A stretch of DNA of 64,000 nucleotides, taken from assembly GCA_900545495.1 (NCBI GenBank), contig UQZJ01000010.1:24406-88405 (forward strand), written 5' to 3'. This document shows positions 31,207-39,913 of the stretch, piece after piece (the first letter of the stretch is position 1; the number at the start of each line of letters is the position of its first letter). A program made the translations under genes and the position numbers. The notes under the pieces were generated by a model. That model was not told the DNA's origin. It did not search any database and saw only the letters and a program-made list of their open reading frames with translations. The DNA comes from an uncultured Eubacteriales bacterium (lineage in GTDB: Bacteria > Bacillota > Clostridia > Oscillospirales > Oscillospiraceae).

Positions 31207-31425
31207 ATGTCGACAGTCAGACCCGGGCGCTACCGCCACTTCAAGGGAAACGAATACGAGGTCATCGGCGTCGCCCGCCACTCCGAGACGCTGGAGGAGA
31301 TGGTGGTCTACCGCGCCCTGTACGGCGACGGCGGCCTGTGGGTGCGTCCCGCCGCCATGTGGACGGAGCAGGTGGAGCGGGACGGCTACTGCGGCCCCCG
31401 CTTCCGGCTGGTGGAGGGGGACTGA
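31207..31425 (+). CDS. DUF1653 domain protein
   Basis: A 72-residue protein consisting of one DUF1653 domain: RPGRYRHFKGNEYEVIGVARHSET followed by LVVYRALYG-type and LWVRPAAMWTE segments (here MVVYRALYGDGGLWVRP). The family is small, beta-rich and of unknown function. GGGGAGG precedes the ATG. Its stop overlaps the next start (TGATG), so it is coupled to the YgjP-type gene. Confidence 0.92.
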   Translation: MSTVRPGRYRHFKGNEYEVIGVARHSETLEEMVVYRALYGDGGLWVRPAAMWTEQVERDGYCGPRFRLVEGD

Positions 31426-31940
31426 TGGCGGATTACACGGTCATCCGCTCCCGCCGCCGCACCATGGCGCTGGAGGTGACGCGGGAGGGCGCGGCGCTGG
31501 TGCGGGCGCCCCTCCGGGCATCGGAGGCGGACATCACCCGCTTCGTGGAGGAGCACCGGGCGTGGCTGGACAAGCACCTTGCCCAGCGGCAGGCGTATCT
31601 GGCGGCGCACCCGGCGCCGTCGCCGGAGCAGATCGAGCTGTGGCGGCGTCAGGCCAAGGCGGTGCTGCCGGCACGGGTGGCCTACTGGGCGGCCCGCATG
31701 GGCGTGGAGCCCGCCGGTATCACCATCACCGCCGCCCGCACCCGCTTTGGAAGCTGTTCCGGCAAAAACCGGCTCAGCTTCTCCCTGTACCTGATGGACT
31801 ATCCGGCGGAGGCCATCGAGTATGTGGTGGTGCATGAGCTGGCGCATATCCGGCACCACGACCACTCCCCGGCGTTCTACGGGGAGGTGGCGCGCTATCT
31901 CCCGGACTGGCGTTCCCGCCGTGCGCTGCTGAAAAAATAG
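31425..31940 (+). CDS. YgjP-type zinc metallopeptidase (M48/WLM-like)
   Basis: A 171-residue putative metal-dependent hydrolase. The zinc motif is VVHELAHIRHHDHSPAFY (HExxH with a third histidine downstream). The N-terminal half has the typical SRRRTMALEVTREGAALVRAP opening, and RTRFGSCSGKNRLSFSLYLMDYP precedes the active site. The biological substrate is unknown. The stop codon is part of the terminator stem at 31939-31977. Confidence 0.92.
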   Translation: MADYTVIRSRRRTMALEVTREGAALVRAPLRASEADITRFVEEHRAWLDKHLAQRQAYLAAHPAPSPEQIELWRRQAKAVLPARVAYWAARMGVEPAGITITAARTRFGSCSGKNRLSFSLYLMDYPAEAIEYVVVHELAHIRHHDHSPAFYGEVARYLPDWRSRRALLKK

Positions 31941-31977
31941 GGAATTGCCCGGCAAAGCGGGCAATTCCCTATTTTTC
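31939..31977. terminator. Terminator shared by YgjP-type gene and small minus-strand gene
   Basis: AGGGAATTGCCCG and CGGGCAATTCCCT pair around GCAAAG with ATTTTT after and AAAAAAT before. Confidence 0.9.
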
Positions 31978-32124
31978 TTCTGTGTCGGACAGGTACAGCG
32001 CCTCCGCTTGCTGCTGGGCGGCGGCTAACCGGACGGCAGCCTGTTCCACCGCGCCGTCGGCAAGGTTTTGCAGCGCATCCGTGATGGCGTTGAAAAGCAG
32101 CGTGTACATTTTCTGATAGGACAT
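31969..32124 (-). CDS. Small hypothetical protein (51 residues)
   Basis: A short frame starting MSYQKMYTLLFNAITDALQN, helical and alanine/glutamine-rich, ending LSDTEEK with TAG at 31971-31969. AGGGGTGATAAA provides a binding site, and a consensus promoter (TTGACA/TATACT) lies at 32169-32197. The strong signals make it a likely real gene despite its size. It is divergent from a ribbon-helix-helix gene and flanked by repeats that may bind that protein. Function unknown. Confidence 0.72.
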   Translation of the reverse strand: MSYQKMYTLLFNAITDALQNLADGAVEQAAVRLAAAQQQAEALYLSDTEEK

Positions 32125-32141
32125 TTTATCACCCCTGTTGC

Positions 32142-32208
32142 GTCAAAACTTCGTCATTCGCACATAAAAGTATACTGCTTCGCTATTATTTTGTCAATAC
32201 TTCGTCAT
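32142..32208. repeat. Direct repeats between small ORF and RHH gene
   Basis: GTCAAAACTTCGTCAT (32142-32157) and GTCAATACTTCGTCAT (32193-32208), 15 of 16 identical, 51 bp apart (close to five helical turns). One overlaps the -35 of the minus-strand promoter, the other lies just past its start site: candidate operators. Confidence 0.75.
32169..32197 (-). promoter_or_regulatory. Promoter of the 51-residue protein gene
   Basis: Minus strand TTGACA (32197-32192) and TATACT (32174-32169), 17 bp apart. Confidence 0.85.
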
Positions 32209-32220
32209 GGAGGCGGCAAA

Positions 32221-32391
32221 ATGAAGGATCCGTTGAGCAGATACACACTGCGCGTGGAGCAGGCGCTGCTGGATAAGCTGGGCTATATCGCGGAATATGA
32301 GGGGCGCACCAAAAACCGCGAGCTGGAGCAGATGATCAAAAAGCGCATTGCGGAATTTGAAAAGGAACACGGCGAGATCAAGCCGGAGTGA
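32221..32391 (+). CDS. Arc-like ribbon-helix-helix DNA-binding protein
   Basis: A 56-residue protein. RYTLRVEQALLDKLGYIAEY has the RHH pattern (short strand RYTLRV, then two helices), followed by EGRTKNRELEQMIKKRIAEF. Such proteins bind operators as dimers of dimers, matching the paired repeats just upstream. GGAGG precedes ATG 32221. It may repress its own region and the divergent small gene. No toxin-like partner is evident beside it, apart from the small ORF. Confidence 0.8.
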   Translation: MKDPLSRYTLRVEQALLDKLGYIAEYEGRTKNRELEQMIKKRIAEFEKEHGEIKPE

Positions 32392-32392
32392 C

Positions 32393-32428
32393 AAAAAGAG
32401 ACCCCATCTAGGCGGATGGGGTCTCTTT
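32393..32428. terminator. Terminator between RHH gene and msmK
   Basis: AAAGAGACCCCATC and GATGGGGTCTCTTT pair around TAGGCG; useful in both directions. Confidence 0.9.
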
Positions 32429-32440
32429 ATCGCAGATATG

Positions 32441-33613
<1,173 letters not shown>

Positions 33614-33800
33614 ACATCTTGACTGTAGCTGCCCTGCCTCCGCAAACGACAGCCTTACGCGGGGCGGAAAATGTCCCTCGCGCCTTACGGCAAGTCTCCA
33701 CATTGCCGCACCGCCAGCCACAGCGGCTCATTCCTCCTTTTCATTTGCCGGTGCGGTGCAAGAAGTGGAGTGCGCCGTGCCGGTGGGGATAGATGGTAGT

Positions 33801-33829
33801 ATAGTACACGAAAACGTTTCCGAATGCAA
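33801..33829 (-). promoter_or_regulatory. Promoter of msmK with embedded operator
   Basis: Minus strand TTGCAT (33829-33824) and TACTAT (33806-33801), 17 bp apart. CGAAAACGTTTCCG (33809-33822) fills the spacer and matches the lacI operators at 12 of 14 positions. Confidence 0.72.
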
Positions 33830-33896
33830 GTACTTTTGTGAAATCTGTGAGAAAAAAGGAGCGCCGCGCCCACAGCAGAGAGGGCGCGGCGCTGTA

Positions 33897-34436
33897 TCAT
33901 AGATCGACGATCACGGGCGCATGGCCGATGGCGGGCAGCAGCGTTTCCAGCACATCGGCGGTTTTCAGCCGCAGGGTGCTGGTGCAGATGCAGGGGTGGC
34001 AGGAGAAGCAGGGCGCCTCATAGACCTCCCGGTCAATGAGCAGCTGCACCCGATTTTCCGTGTCGTTGGCAAGCCCCAGCACCGTGGCGGAGCCGGGGAT
34101 GCAGTGCAGCAGCTCCCACAGCAGCTCCTCCGGCGCGAAGCTCAGCCGGGAGGAATTGATCTGGGCGCTGAGATCCTTGGTGTGGAACGGCTTGTCCGGC
34201 ATCATGCACAGCAGATAGAACGCGGTCTTTTGCCGGTTGCACAGGAACAGGTTCTTGCACACGCTGACGTCCAGCGCACGGCCCACCTCGGCGCACAGCT
34301 CCATATTGAAGGCGGCGTCGTGGCTCACACGGTCATAGTCGATGCCCAGACGTTCCAGCAGGTCGAAGGCGGCGGCCTCCTGCTCCGGCAGCACGCCGGC
34401 CGGACGGGTATTGTGACACACAGGAGAGAGGGTCAT
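33897..34436 (-). CDS. Prolyl-tRNA synthetase-associated (YbaK/ProX-type) protein
   Basis: A 179-residue stand-alone editing-domain protein, expected to deacylate mischarged tRNA such as Ala- or Cys-tRNA-Pro. Visible family marks: FDLLERLGIDYDRVSHDAAF, the lysine motif VCKNLFLCNRQKTAFYLLCM, PGSATVLGLAND, and the closing CHPCICTSTLRLKTADVL. Its ATG overlaps the murC stop (ATGA), so they share a transcript. The murC association looks like convenience rather than pathway. Confidence 0.88.
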   Translation of the reverse strand: MTLSPVCHNTRPAGVLPEQEAAAFDLLERLGIDYDRVSHDAAFNMELCAEVGRALDVSVCKNLFLCNRQKTAFYLLCMMPDKPFHTKDLSAQINSSRLSFAPEELLWELLHCIPGSATVLGLANDTENRVQLLIDREVYEAPCFSCHPCICTSTLRLKTADVLETLLPAIGHAPVIVDL

Positions 34437-35830
34437 TCCGCGTCACCTCGCTCCAGCAGCATTTCACCGGCGCGGTAGATGTCGCCGGCGCCCACGGTGA
34501 GGATCATGTCCCCCGGCTGGGCCAGCCGTGCCAGCTCGTCGGCCACCTGCTCCAGCGTGGCGCAGTACACGGCGCCAGGGATGCGGGCGGCCAGATCGCG
34601 GGAGGAGATGCCCAGCTCGTTTTTCTCGCGGGCGGCGTAGATCTCCGCCAGCACCACCTTGTCCGGCTGACGCAGCACCCGGACGAAGTCATCGAACAGC
34701 GCGGCGGTGCGGGTATAGGTGTGGGGCTGGAACGCGCAGATCAGCCGCTTGTGGGGCAGGGGGCGCACGGCGCTCAGAAGCGCCTCCACCTCGTCGGGAT
34801 GGTGGGCGTAGTCGTCGTACACCTCGGCGCCGTGGTAGACGCCCTTATGCTCGAACCGGCGTCCCGCGCCGGTGAAGGCGGCGAGCCCCTCCTCCACGGC
34901 CTTGCCGTCCACACCCAGCAGGTAGGCGGCGGAGGCGGCGGCCAGCGCGTTGGACACGTTGTGCTTGCCGGGAACGTGCAGCGTCACATGGGCGTAGCAC
35001 TGTCCCCGGATGACCACATCGAACGTTCCGAAGCCGTCGAAAAACGCCACGTTGTCAGCGCAGCAGTCGGCGCTGTGATCCTTGACGCTGTAGGTGAACA
35101 CGGGGCGATCCAGCCCCTCCACAGCGGCGCGAGCGCCCTCGTCGTCCAGATTGACCACGACCTTGCCGGTACCGGCGGGCACCAGCTGGGCAAATTGGTG
35201 GAAGGAGTGCTCGATGTCCGCCAGATCCTTGAAGAAGTCCAGATGGTCGGCGTGTACGTTGAGGATCACTGCCACGGTGGGGAAGAAATTCAAAAAGGAG
35301 TTGCAGTATTCGCAGGACTCCAGAATGATGGTGTCGCCCCCTCCCACCCGGTAGCCGGCGTGGAGCAGCGGCAGCGTGCCGCCGATCATGACGGTGGGGT
35401 CCTTCTGCGCCGCCATGAAGATATGGGTGGCCATGGACGTGGTGGTGGTCTTGCCGTGGGTGCCGGAGACGCACAGGGCGTTGCGGTAGCCCCGCATGAT
35501 GCCGCCCCACGCCTGCGCCCGCTCGTACACGGGGATGCCCCGTGCGATGGCCCCGGCGATCTCCGGGTTGCTGTCGTGGATGGCGGCGGTGCGGATCACC
35601 GCATCGCAGTTTTTCAGGTTTTCGGCGGAGTGACCGATGGCCACCTGGATCCCCAAGGAGCGCAGGTGCCGCACCGTGTCGCTCTCCGTCATATCAGACC
35701 CCTGCACCACAAGGCCCATGCCCTGCAATACCTCCGCCAGCGCGCACATGGACACGCCGCCGATACCGGCCAGATGGACGCGCTTGCCGGGCTGTAACAG
35801 TGTGCGGATATCCGCAGCGGGATGCATCAT
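34433..35830 (-). CDS. murC: UDP-N-acetylmuramate--L-alanine ligase
   Basis: A 465-residue cytoplasmic enzyme adding L-Ala to UDP-MurNAc in peptidoglycan synthesis. Mur ligase motifs: HLAGIGGVSMCALAEV (UDP-substrate domain), ATP loop CVSGTHGKTTTTSM, ESCEYCNSF-LN-VHADHLD, central NVSNALAAASAA, and the C-terminal VYDDYAHHPDEVEALL. Length is normal. Start ATG 35830 has GGAGGTC 7 nt upstream (a second ATG follows immediately). Divergent from cca. Confidence 0.96.
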   Translation of the reverse strand: MMHPAADIRTLLQPGKRVHLAGIGGVSMCALAEVLQGMGLVVQGSDMTESDTVRHLRSLGIQVAIGHSAENLKNCDAVIRTAAIHDSNPEIAGAIARGIPVYERAQAWGGIMRGYRNALCVSGTHGKTTTTSMATHIFMAAQKDPTVMIGGTLPLLHAGYRVGGGDTIILESCEYCNSFLNFFPTVAVILNVHADHLDFFKDLADIEHSFHQFAQLVPAGTGKVVVNLDDEGARAAVEGLDRPVFTYSVKDHSADCCADNVAFFDGFGTFDVVIRGQCYAHVTLHVPGKHNVSNALAAASAAYLLGVDGKAVEEGLAAFTGAGRRFEHKGVYHGAEVYDDYAHHPDEVEALLSAVRPLPHKRLICAFQPHTYTRTAALFDDFVRVLRQPDKVVLAEIYAAREKNELGISSRDLAARIPGAVYCATLEQVADELARLAQPGDMILTVGAGDIYRAGEMLLERGDAE

Positions 35831-35880
35831 AAAAAAGACCTCCAGACGGCGCGGATGCGCCGGAATAAGCTGTACGCAAA

Positions 35881-35908
35881 TTGACAATTCTGAAAAATAT
35901 GCTAATAT
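35881..35908 (+). promoter_or_regulatory. Promoter of cca
   Basis: TTGACA at 35881-35886 and TAATAT at 35903-35908, spacing 16 bp, about 100 nt before the start codon. Confidence 0.65.
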
Positions 35909-36009
35909 CTATCCTGTATGCAACGATTCATTATAATACACGCAAAGACGAAGTGCAACCGGCTTTTTAGGCGGTTTTCGGGAGTTTGGCGCGAAAGGAG
36001 GCGGTGGAT

Positions 36010-37323
36010 ATGTTTCCCCAACAGATCGGCGTGATCCTCACACGGCTGGAGCAGGCCGGCTTTGCGGCCTACGCCGTGGGCGGCTGCGTCCGCGATACCC
36101 TGCTGGGCCGCGTGCCGGAGGATTGGGACGTGACCACCGCCGCCCGTCCGGAACAGGTATCCGCTCTGTTTGCGGGACACTGTATCCCCACCGGCCTGCG
36201 CCACGGCACTGTCACCGTCCGGCAGGACGGCCTTTCCGTGGAGGTCACCACCTTCCGCGCCGACGGCCCCTACTCCGACCACCGCCGCCCCGACGCCGTG
36301 TACTTTTCCGACTCGCTGGCGGAGGATCTGGCGCGCCGCGATCTGACGGTGAACGCCATGGCCATGGATGTGCGGGGGGATATCACCGACCTGTACGGCG
36401 GCAGGGACGACCTGCGCCGGGGCATCCTGCGCTGCGTAGGCGACCCGGACAAGCGCTTTGACGAGGACGCCCTGCGCATCATGCGGACGCTGCGGTTCGC
36501 CTCGGTGCTGGGCTTCACCGTAGAGGCGCGCACCGCCGCCGCGCTGCATCGCTGCGCCCCGCTGCTGCGGGATATCGCCGCCGAGCGGCTGCTGACGGAG
36601 ATGGATCGGCTGCTGTGCGGCGCGTATGTGCTGCCGGTGCTGCTGGCGTACCCGGACGTACTGGGCGTATTTTTGCCGGAGCTGCTGCCCTGCGTGGGAC
36701 TCGACCAGCGGAACCGCCATCATCTCTATGACGTGTGGGAGCACACCGCCCGCTCTGTGGCGGCTATCCCACCGGAGCCGGTGCTGCGCTGGGCCATGCT
36801 GCTCCACGACGTGGGCAAGCCCGCCTGCTTCACCGTGGACGGACAGGGCGTGGGACACTTTTACGGCCACCCCAAGGTGTCGGCAGCGCTGGCGGAGGAG
36901 ATCTGCCGCCGCCTGCGGATGGACAAGCGCACCGCCCATGAGATCGTGACGCTGGTGCAGTGGCACGACCGGGACATTCCCCGGACGGAGAAGACCATTT
37001 CCCGGGCCGTCCACCAGTTGGGGGAGGACACGTTCCGCCGCCTGCTGGCGATAAAGCGGGCGGACAATCTGGCGCAGCACCCGGATTACCGCGGCCGCCT
37101 GACGGAGATCGACAGGGCGGAGGCGATACTGGACGGGCTGCTGGCAAAGCAGGCGTGCTTCTCCCTGCGTGATCTGGCGGTGAACGGCGGGGACCTGCTG
37201 GCGCTGGGACTGCGCGGCCCCGCCGTGGGACATACGCTGAACGCCCTGCTGGAGCAGGTGCTGGACGGTACGCTGCCCAACGAGAGAGAGACGCTGCTGG
37301 ACGCCGTTCGGCGGCTGCCGTAA
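36010..37323 (+). CDS. cca: CCA tRNA nucleotidyltransferase / poly(A) polymerase family
   Basis: A 437-residue enzyme adding or repairing the 3' CCA of tRNAs. The class II nucleotidyltransferase head has AYAVGGCVRDTLLG and EDWDVTTAARP (catalytic aspartates), followed by RRDLTVNAMAMD, the RRxD-type DEDALRIMRTLRFAS neck, and an HD domain (MLLHDVGKP, TLVQWHDRDI). The HD domain gives phosphatase/phosphodiesterase potential. ATG 36010 follows AAAGGAGGCGGTGG. tRNA-Thr at 51937 already encodes CCA, so repair or other tRNAs would be the need. Confidence 0.95.
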   Translation: MFPQQIGVILTRLEQAGFAAYAVGGCVRDTLLGRVPEDWDVTTAARPEQVSALFAGHCIPTGLRHGTVTVRQDGLSVEVTTFRADGPYSDHRRPDAVYFSDSLAEDLARRDLTVNAMAMDVRGDITDLYGGRDDLRRGILRCVGDPDKRFDEDALRIMRTLRFASVLGFTVEARTAAALHRCAPLLRDIAAERLLTEMDRLLCGAYVLPVLLAYPDVLGVFLPELLPCVGLDQRNRHHLYDVWEHTARSVAAIPPEPVLRWAMLLHDVGKPACFTVDGQGVGHFYGHPKVSAALAEEICRRLRMDKRTAHEIVTLVQWHDRDIPRTEKTISRAVHQLGEDTFRRLLAIKRADNLAQHPDYRGRLTEIDRAEAILDGLLAKQACFSLRDLAVNGGDLLALGLRGPAVGHTLNALLEQVLDGTLPNERETLLDAVRRLP

Positions 37324-37365
37324 AAAAAGAGTACCGCGCGAACGAGCCGCGCGGTGCTCTTTTTC
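37324..37365. terminator. Bidirectional terminator between cca and crp-type gene
   Basis: AAAAAGAGTACCGCGCG and CGCGCGGTGCTCTTTTT pair around a short loop with one mismatch. Confidence 0.9.
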
Positions 37366-38027
37366 TATGCCTTCAGTCGGAAGCTGCTGCGGTAGAATTC
37401 CAGCAGGCCCTCCCGCTGCATCCGCCCCAGCTCCCGGGACAGGGCGCTGCGGTTGACCCCCAGCACCTCCGCCATCTCCTGCCGGGAATAGGGGAGCCGG
37501 AAGTAGTCGCGGCCCGCCTCCTCCCGGCAGTCACGGAGGAACAGCAGGATGCGCCGCCGCAGCTGCGGCTCTGTCAGATACGCCAAGCGCCGCCGCAGCT
37601 GCCAGAACTTCCGGGATGTCTCCGCCAGCAGATTTCGCCGCAGCGCGATGTGACAGGCACAGCCCCGCCCGCAGTCGGACAGGATGCCGTCCAGCGGCAG
37701 AAACAGCACCTCCGCCCCATTGGAGGAGGCCACCAGCGACAGGGGGCTTACCTGTCCCGCCGCCATCAGCAGGTCGCCGAACACGCCGCCCTTTTCCTGC
37801 CGCGCCGTCAGTGCTGCTGCGCCGTCCTCGCCGTACTGCACCGCGTCCACACAGCCGTCCAGCACGATGCCTGCCATGGATACGGTATCCCCGGCGTGCC
37901 ATAGAAATTCGCCCCGTCCGTACCGCCGTACCGGACAGTGGAGACAGTCCAGCAGCCGCCGGATATCCCCATCCTCCATGCCCTGAAACAGGGCGGTCTG
38001 CCGCAGCAGACCGGTATCCACGTCCAT
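37365..38027 (-). CDS. Crp/Fnr family transcriptional regulator
   Basis: A 220-residue regulator. Residues about 10-125 form the cyclic-nucleotide-like sensor domain (GEFLWHAGDTVSMAGIVLDGCVD, GGVFGDLLMAAG); residues 150-220 the Crp HTH with YSRQEMAEVLGVNRSALSRELGRM as the recognition unit. It has several cysteines (CGRGCAC) that could hold a redox or metal centre, unproven. GGGAGG precedes ATG 38027. It is divergent from the ECF S gene with a perfect palindrome between them, the likely target. Confidence 0.92.
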   Translation of the reverse strand: MDVDTGLLRQTALFQGMEDGDIRRLLDCLHCPVRRYGRGEFLWHAGDTVSMAGIVLDGCVDAVQYGEDGAAALTARQEKGGVFGDLLMAAGQVSPLSLVASSNGAEVLFLPLDGILSDCGRGCACHIALRRNLLAETSRKFWQLRRRLAYLTEPQLRRRILLFLRDCREEAGRDYFRLPYSRQEMAEVLGVNRSALSRELGRMQREGLLEFYRSSFRLKA

Positions 38028-38041
38028 GTGCGTCCTCCCTT

Positions 38042-38057
38042 CGTTGCCATGGCAACG
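38042..38057. promoter_or_regulatory. Perfect 16-bp palindrome, probable Crp/Fnr site
   Basis: CGTTGCCATGGCAACG is fully symmetrical. Its centre lies about 40 bp upstream of the start predicted from TATCAT (38078-38083), the class II activator position for the ECF S gene. Confidence 0.7.
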
Positions 38058-38114
38058 TAATTCTCTACCAGACATGATATCATAGAGAAAATCAAAAGGG
38101 AAGAGGTTTCTCAC

Positions 38115-38636
38115 ATGAAAAACAAAACTTACTGGATCGCTGAAACGGCGGTGATGATCGCCCTGCTGGTGGCGCTGCAATGGGCCACCAAGCCGCTGGG
38201 CCAGTTTGTCACCGGCTCCTGCGTCAATCTGGTGCTGGGCGTGTCCACGCTGGTGGGCGGCGTATGGTGCGGCGCGGTGGTCGCCATCGCCAGCCCGTTC
38301 TGCGCGTTTCTGGTGGGCGTCGGCCCCGCCAAGCTGCTGATCGTGCCGTTTATCGCCGTGGGCAACGTGGTGCTGGTGCTGCTGCTCCACTTCATCGCCG
38401 GCGGCAAGCCGTTGGGTCTGCGGAGCTATCTGGCGGTGGCTGCGGCGGCCGTGTGCAAGTTCGCGGCGCTGTTCCTGCTGGTCACCAAGGTGGCCATCCC
38501 GGCGCTGGGGCTGCCGGAGGCGGCAGCGGCCACCCTGTCCGCGTCCTTCTCCTGGCCTCAGCTTGTTACGGCGGCCATCGGCGGCGTTATCGCCGTCACC
38601 ATCGCCCCCGTCGTCCGCAAGGCGCTGAAGCGGTAA
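38115..38636 (+). CDS. ECF transporter S component
   Basis: A 173-residue membrane protein with five to six segments, the substrate-binding subunit of an energy-coupling factor vitamin/metal importer. Visible: ETAVMIALLVALQWATKPLGQFVTGS near the N-terminus and a small-residue motif GGVWCGAVVAIASPFCAFL, as in S components. The ligand cannot be named. EcfAAT modules are not in the window. Expression is probably activated by the divergent Crp/Fnr protein. Confidence 0.78.
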   Translation: MKNKTYWIAETAVMIALLVALQWATKPLGQFVTGSCVNLVLGVSTLVGGVWCGAVVAIASPFCAFLVGVGPAKLLIVPFIAVGNVVLVLLLHFIAGGKPLGLRSYLAVAAAAVCKFAALFLLVTKVAIPALGLPEAAAATLSASFSWPQLVTAAIGGVIAVTIAPVVRKALKR

Positions 38637-38637
38637 C

Positions 38638-38678
38638 AAAAAAAGAGCTGTACCCCCACGGGGGTACAGCTCTTTTTT
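38638..38678. terminator. Bidirectional terminator
   Basis: AAAAAAGAGCTGTACCCCC and its exact complement are separated by two or three bases, between converging genes. Confidence 0.93.
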
Positions 38679-38695
38679 ATGATGGGCTCTACGCT

Positions 38696-38983
38696 TTACC
38701 GCACCAGCAGCCATACCGCCAGCGCCATCTGTGCCAGCAGAATGAGGGGGATGCCCCAGACGAAGTACCAGTGCTTCGTCTTGTGGTGGAACACCCGCAT
38801 ACCGGCCAGCGCACCGACGCTGCCGCCCAGCAGGGGCAGCAGAAACAGTGTTTTCTCCGGTACGCGCCATGCACCCTGTCTGGCACGGCGCTTGTCGACG
38901 CCGTACACCGCGAAGGTGGCCGCGTTGATGAATACCAGCCACAGCGCCAGCGCCCCGGCGGGGGTGGTCAACAGCTCCTGCAC
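38696..38983 (-). CDS. DUF1294 family membrane protein
   Basis: A 95-residue protein with two or three membrane segments. The family core is FINAATFAVYGVDKRRARQG (YxxDKxxAxxG), then PEKTLFLLPLLGGSVGALAGM and FHHKTKHWYFVWGIP. Function unknown. It starts with GTG 38983, two bases after the psuG stop, so it belongs to the psuK-psuG operon. Confidence 0.9.
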   Translation of the reverse strand: MQELLTTPAGALALWLVFINAATFAVYGVDKRRARQGAWRVPEKTLFLLPLLGGSVGALAGMRVFHHKTKHWYFVWGIPLILLAQMALAVWLLVR

Positions 38984-38985
38984 CG

Positions 38986-39912
38986 TCAGTCCGCCTTCCG
39001 CAGCTTGCTCAGCTCCACCGCCGTGGTGGCGGCCAGCCGTGCGTTGTTGTACACCAGCTGGATGTTGGCGGCCAGACTGTCGCCGCCGGTGATATCCTTG
39101 ATCTTGGCCAGCAGGAAGGGCGTGGTGGCCTTGCCGTGGATGCCCTGTGCCTTGGCCTCCTCCACCGCCTCATCGATGGCCTTGTTGATGACGTCCGCGT
39201 CCATGGAGTACGCTTCCGGGATGGGATTCGTCACCAGCATGCCGCCCCGCAGACCCAGCTCCCGCTTGACGTGGAACGCCTCCGCCAGCTGGGCAGGGGT
39301 GTCCAGCCGGTAATCCACGGCGAAGCCGGACTTCCGGGTGTAGAACGCAGGCAGCTCCTCGGTCTGGTAGCCGATGACCGGTACGCCGTGGGTCTCCAGA
39401 TACTCCAGCGTCAGGCCCAGATCCAGGATGGACTTGGCGCCGGCGCACACCACCATCACGGGGGTCTGTGCCAGCTCCTCCAGATCGGCGGAGATGTCCA
39501 TGGTGGTCTCCGCGCCGCGGTGTACGCCGCCGATGCCGCCGGTGGCGAACACCTCGATGCCCGCCATGGCGGCGATCATCATGGTGGTGGTCACGGTGGT
39601 GGCGCCGTCCCGCTTCTCCGCCACCAGAATGGGCAGGTCGCGGCGGCTGGCCTTGGTGACGCCTGCACCGGTCTTGCCCAGATAGTCGATCTCCTCCGGC
39701 GTCAGACCGGCCTTCAGCCGCCCGCCGATGATGGCGATGGTGGCGGGCACGGCGCCGCACTCCCGGATGATCTTCTCCACGTTCAGCGCCGTCTCCACAT
39801 TCTGGGGATAGGGCATACCGTGGCTGATGATGGTGCTCTCCAGCGCCACCACGGGCTTTCCGGCGCGGATGGCCTCCTGCACCTCGGGTGCAACGTCCAG
39901 ATAACGGTTCAT
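38986..39912 (-). CDS. psuG: Pseudouridine-5'-phosphate glycosidase
   Basis: A 308-residue enzyme that splits pseudouridine 5'-phosphate into uracil and ribose 5-phosphate. Family marks: ALESTIISHGMPYPQNVETA (catalytic Glu and the metal site), IGGRLKAGLT, ASRRDLPILVAEKRDGATTVTTTM, FATGGIGGVHRGAE, CAGAKSILD and NPIPEAYSMD. ATG 39912 lies two bases after the psuK stop with AGGAGG inside psuK. Released uracil could be used or exported; uraA is elsewhere. Confidence 0.95.
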   Translation of the reverse strand: MNRYLDVAPEVQEAIRAGKPVVALESTIISHGMPYPQNVETALNVEKIIRECGAVPATIAIIGGRLKAGLTPEEIDYLGKTGAGVTKASRRDLPILVAEKRDGATTVTTTMMIAAMAGIEVFATGGIGGVHRGAETTMDISADLEELAQTPVMVVCAGAKSILDLGLTLEYLETHGVPVIGYQTEELPAFYTRKSGFAVDYRLDTPAQLAEAFHVKRELGLRGGMLVTNPIPEAYSMDADVINKAIDEAVEEAKAQGIHGKATTPFLLAKIKDITGGDSLAANIQLVYNNARLAATTAVELSKLRKAD

Positions 39913-39913
39913 A

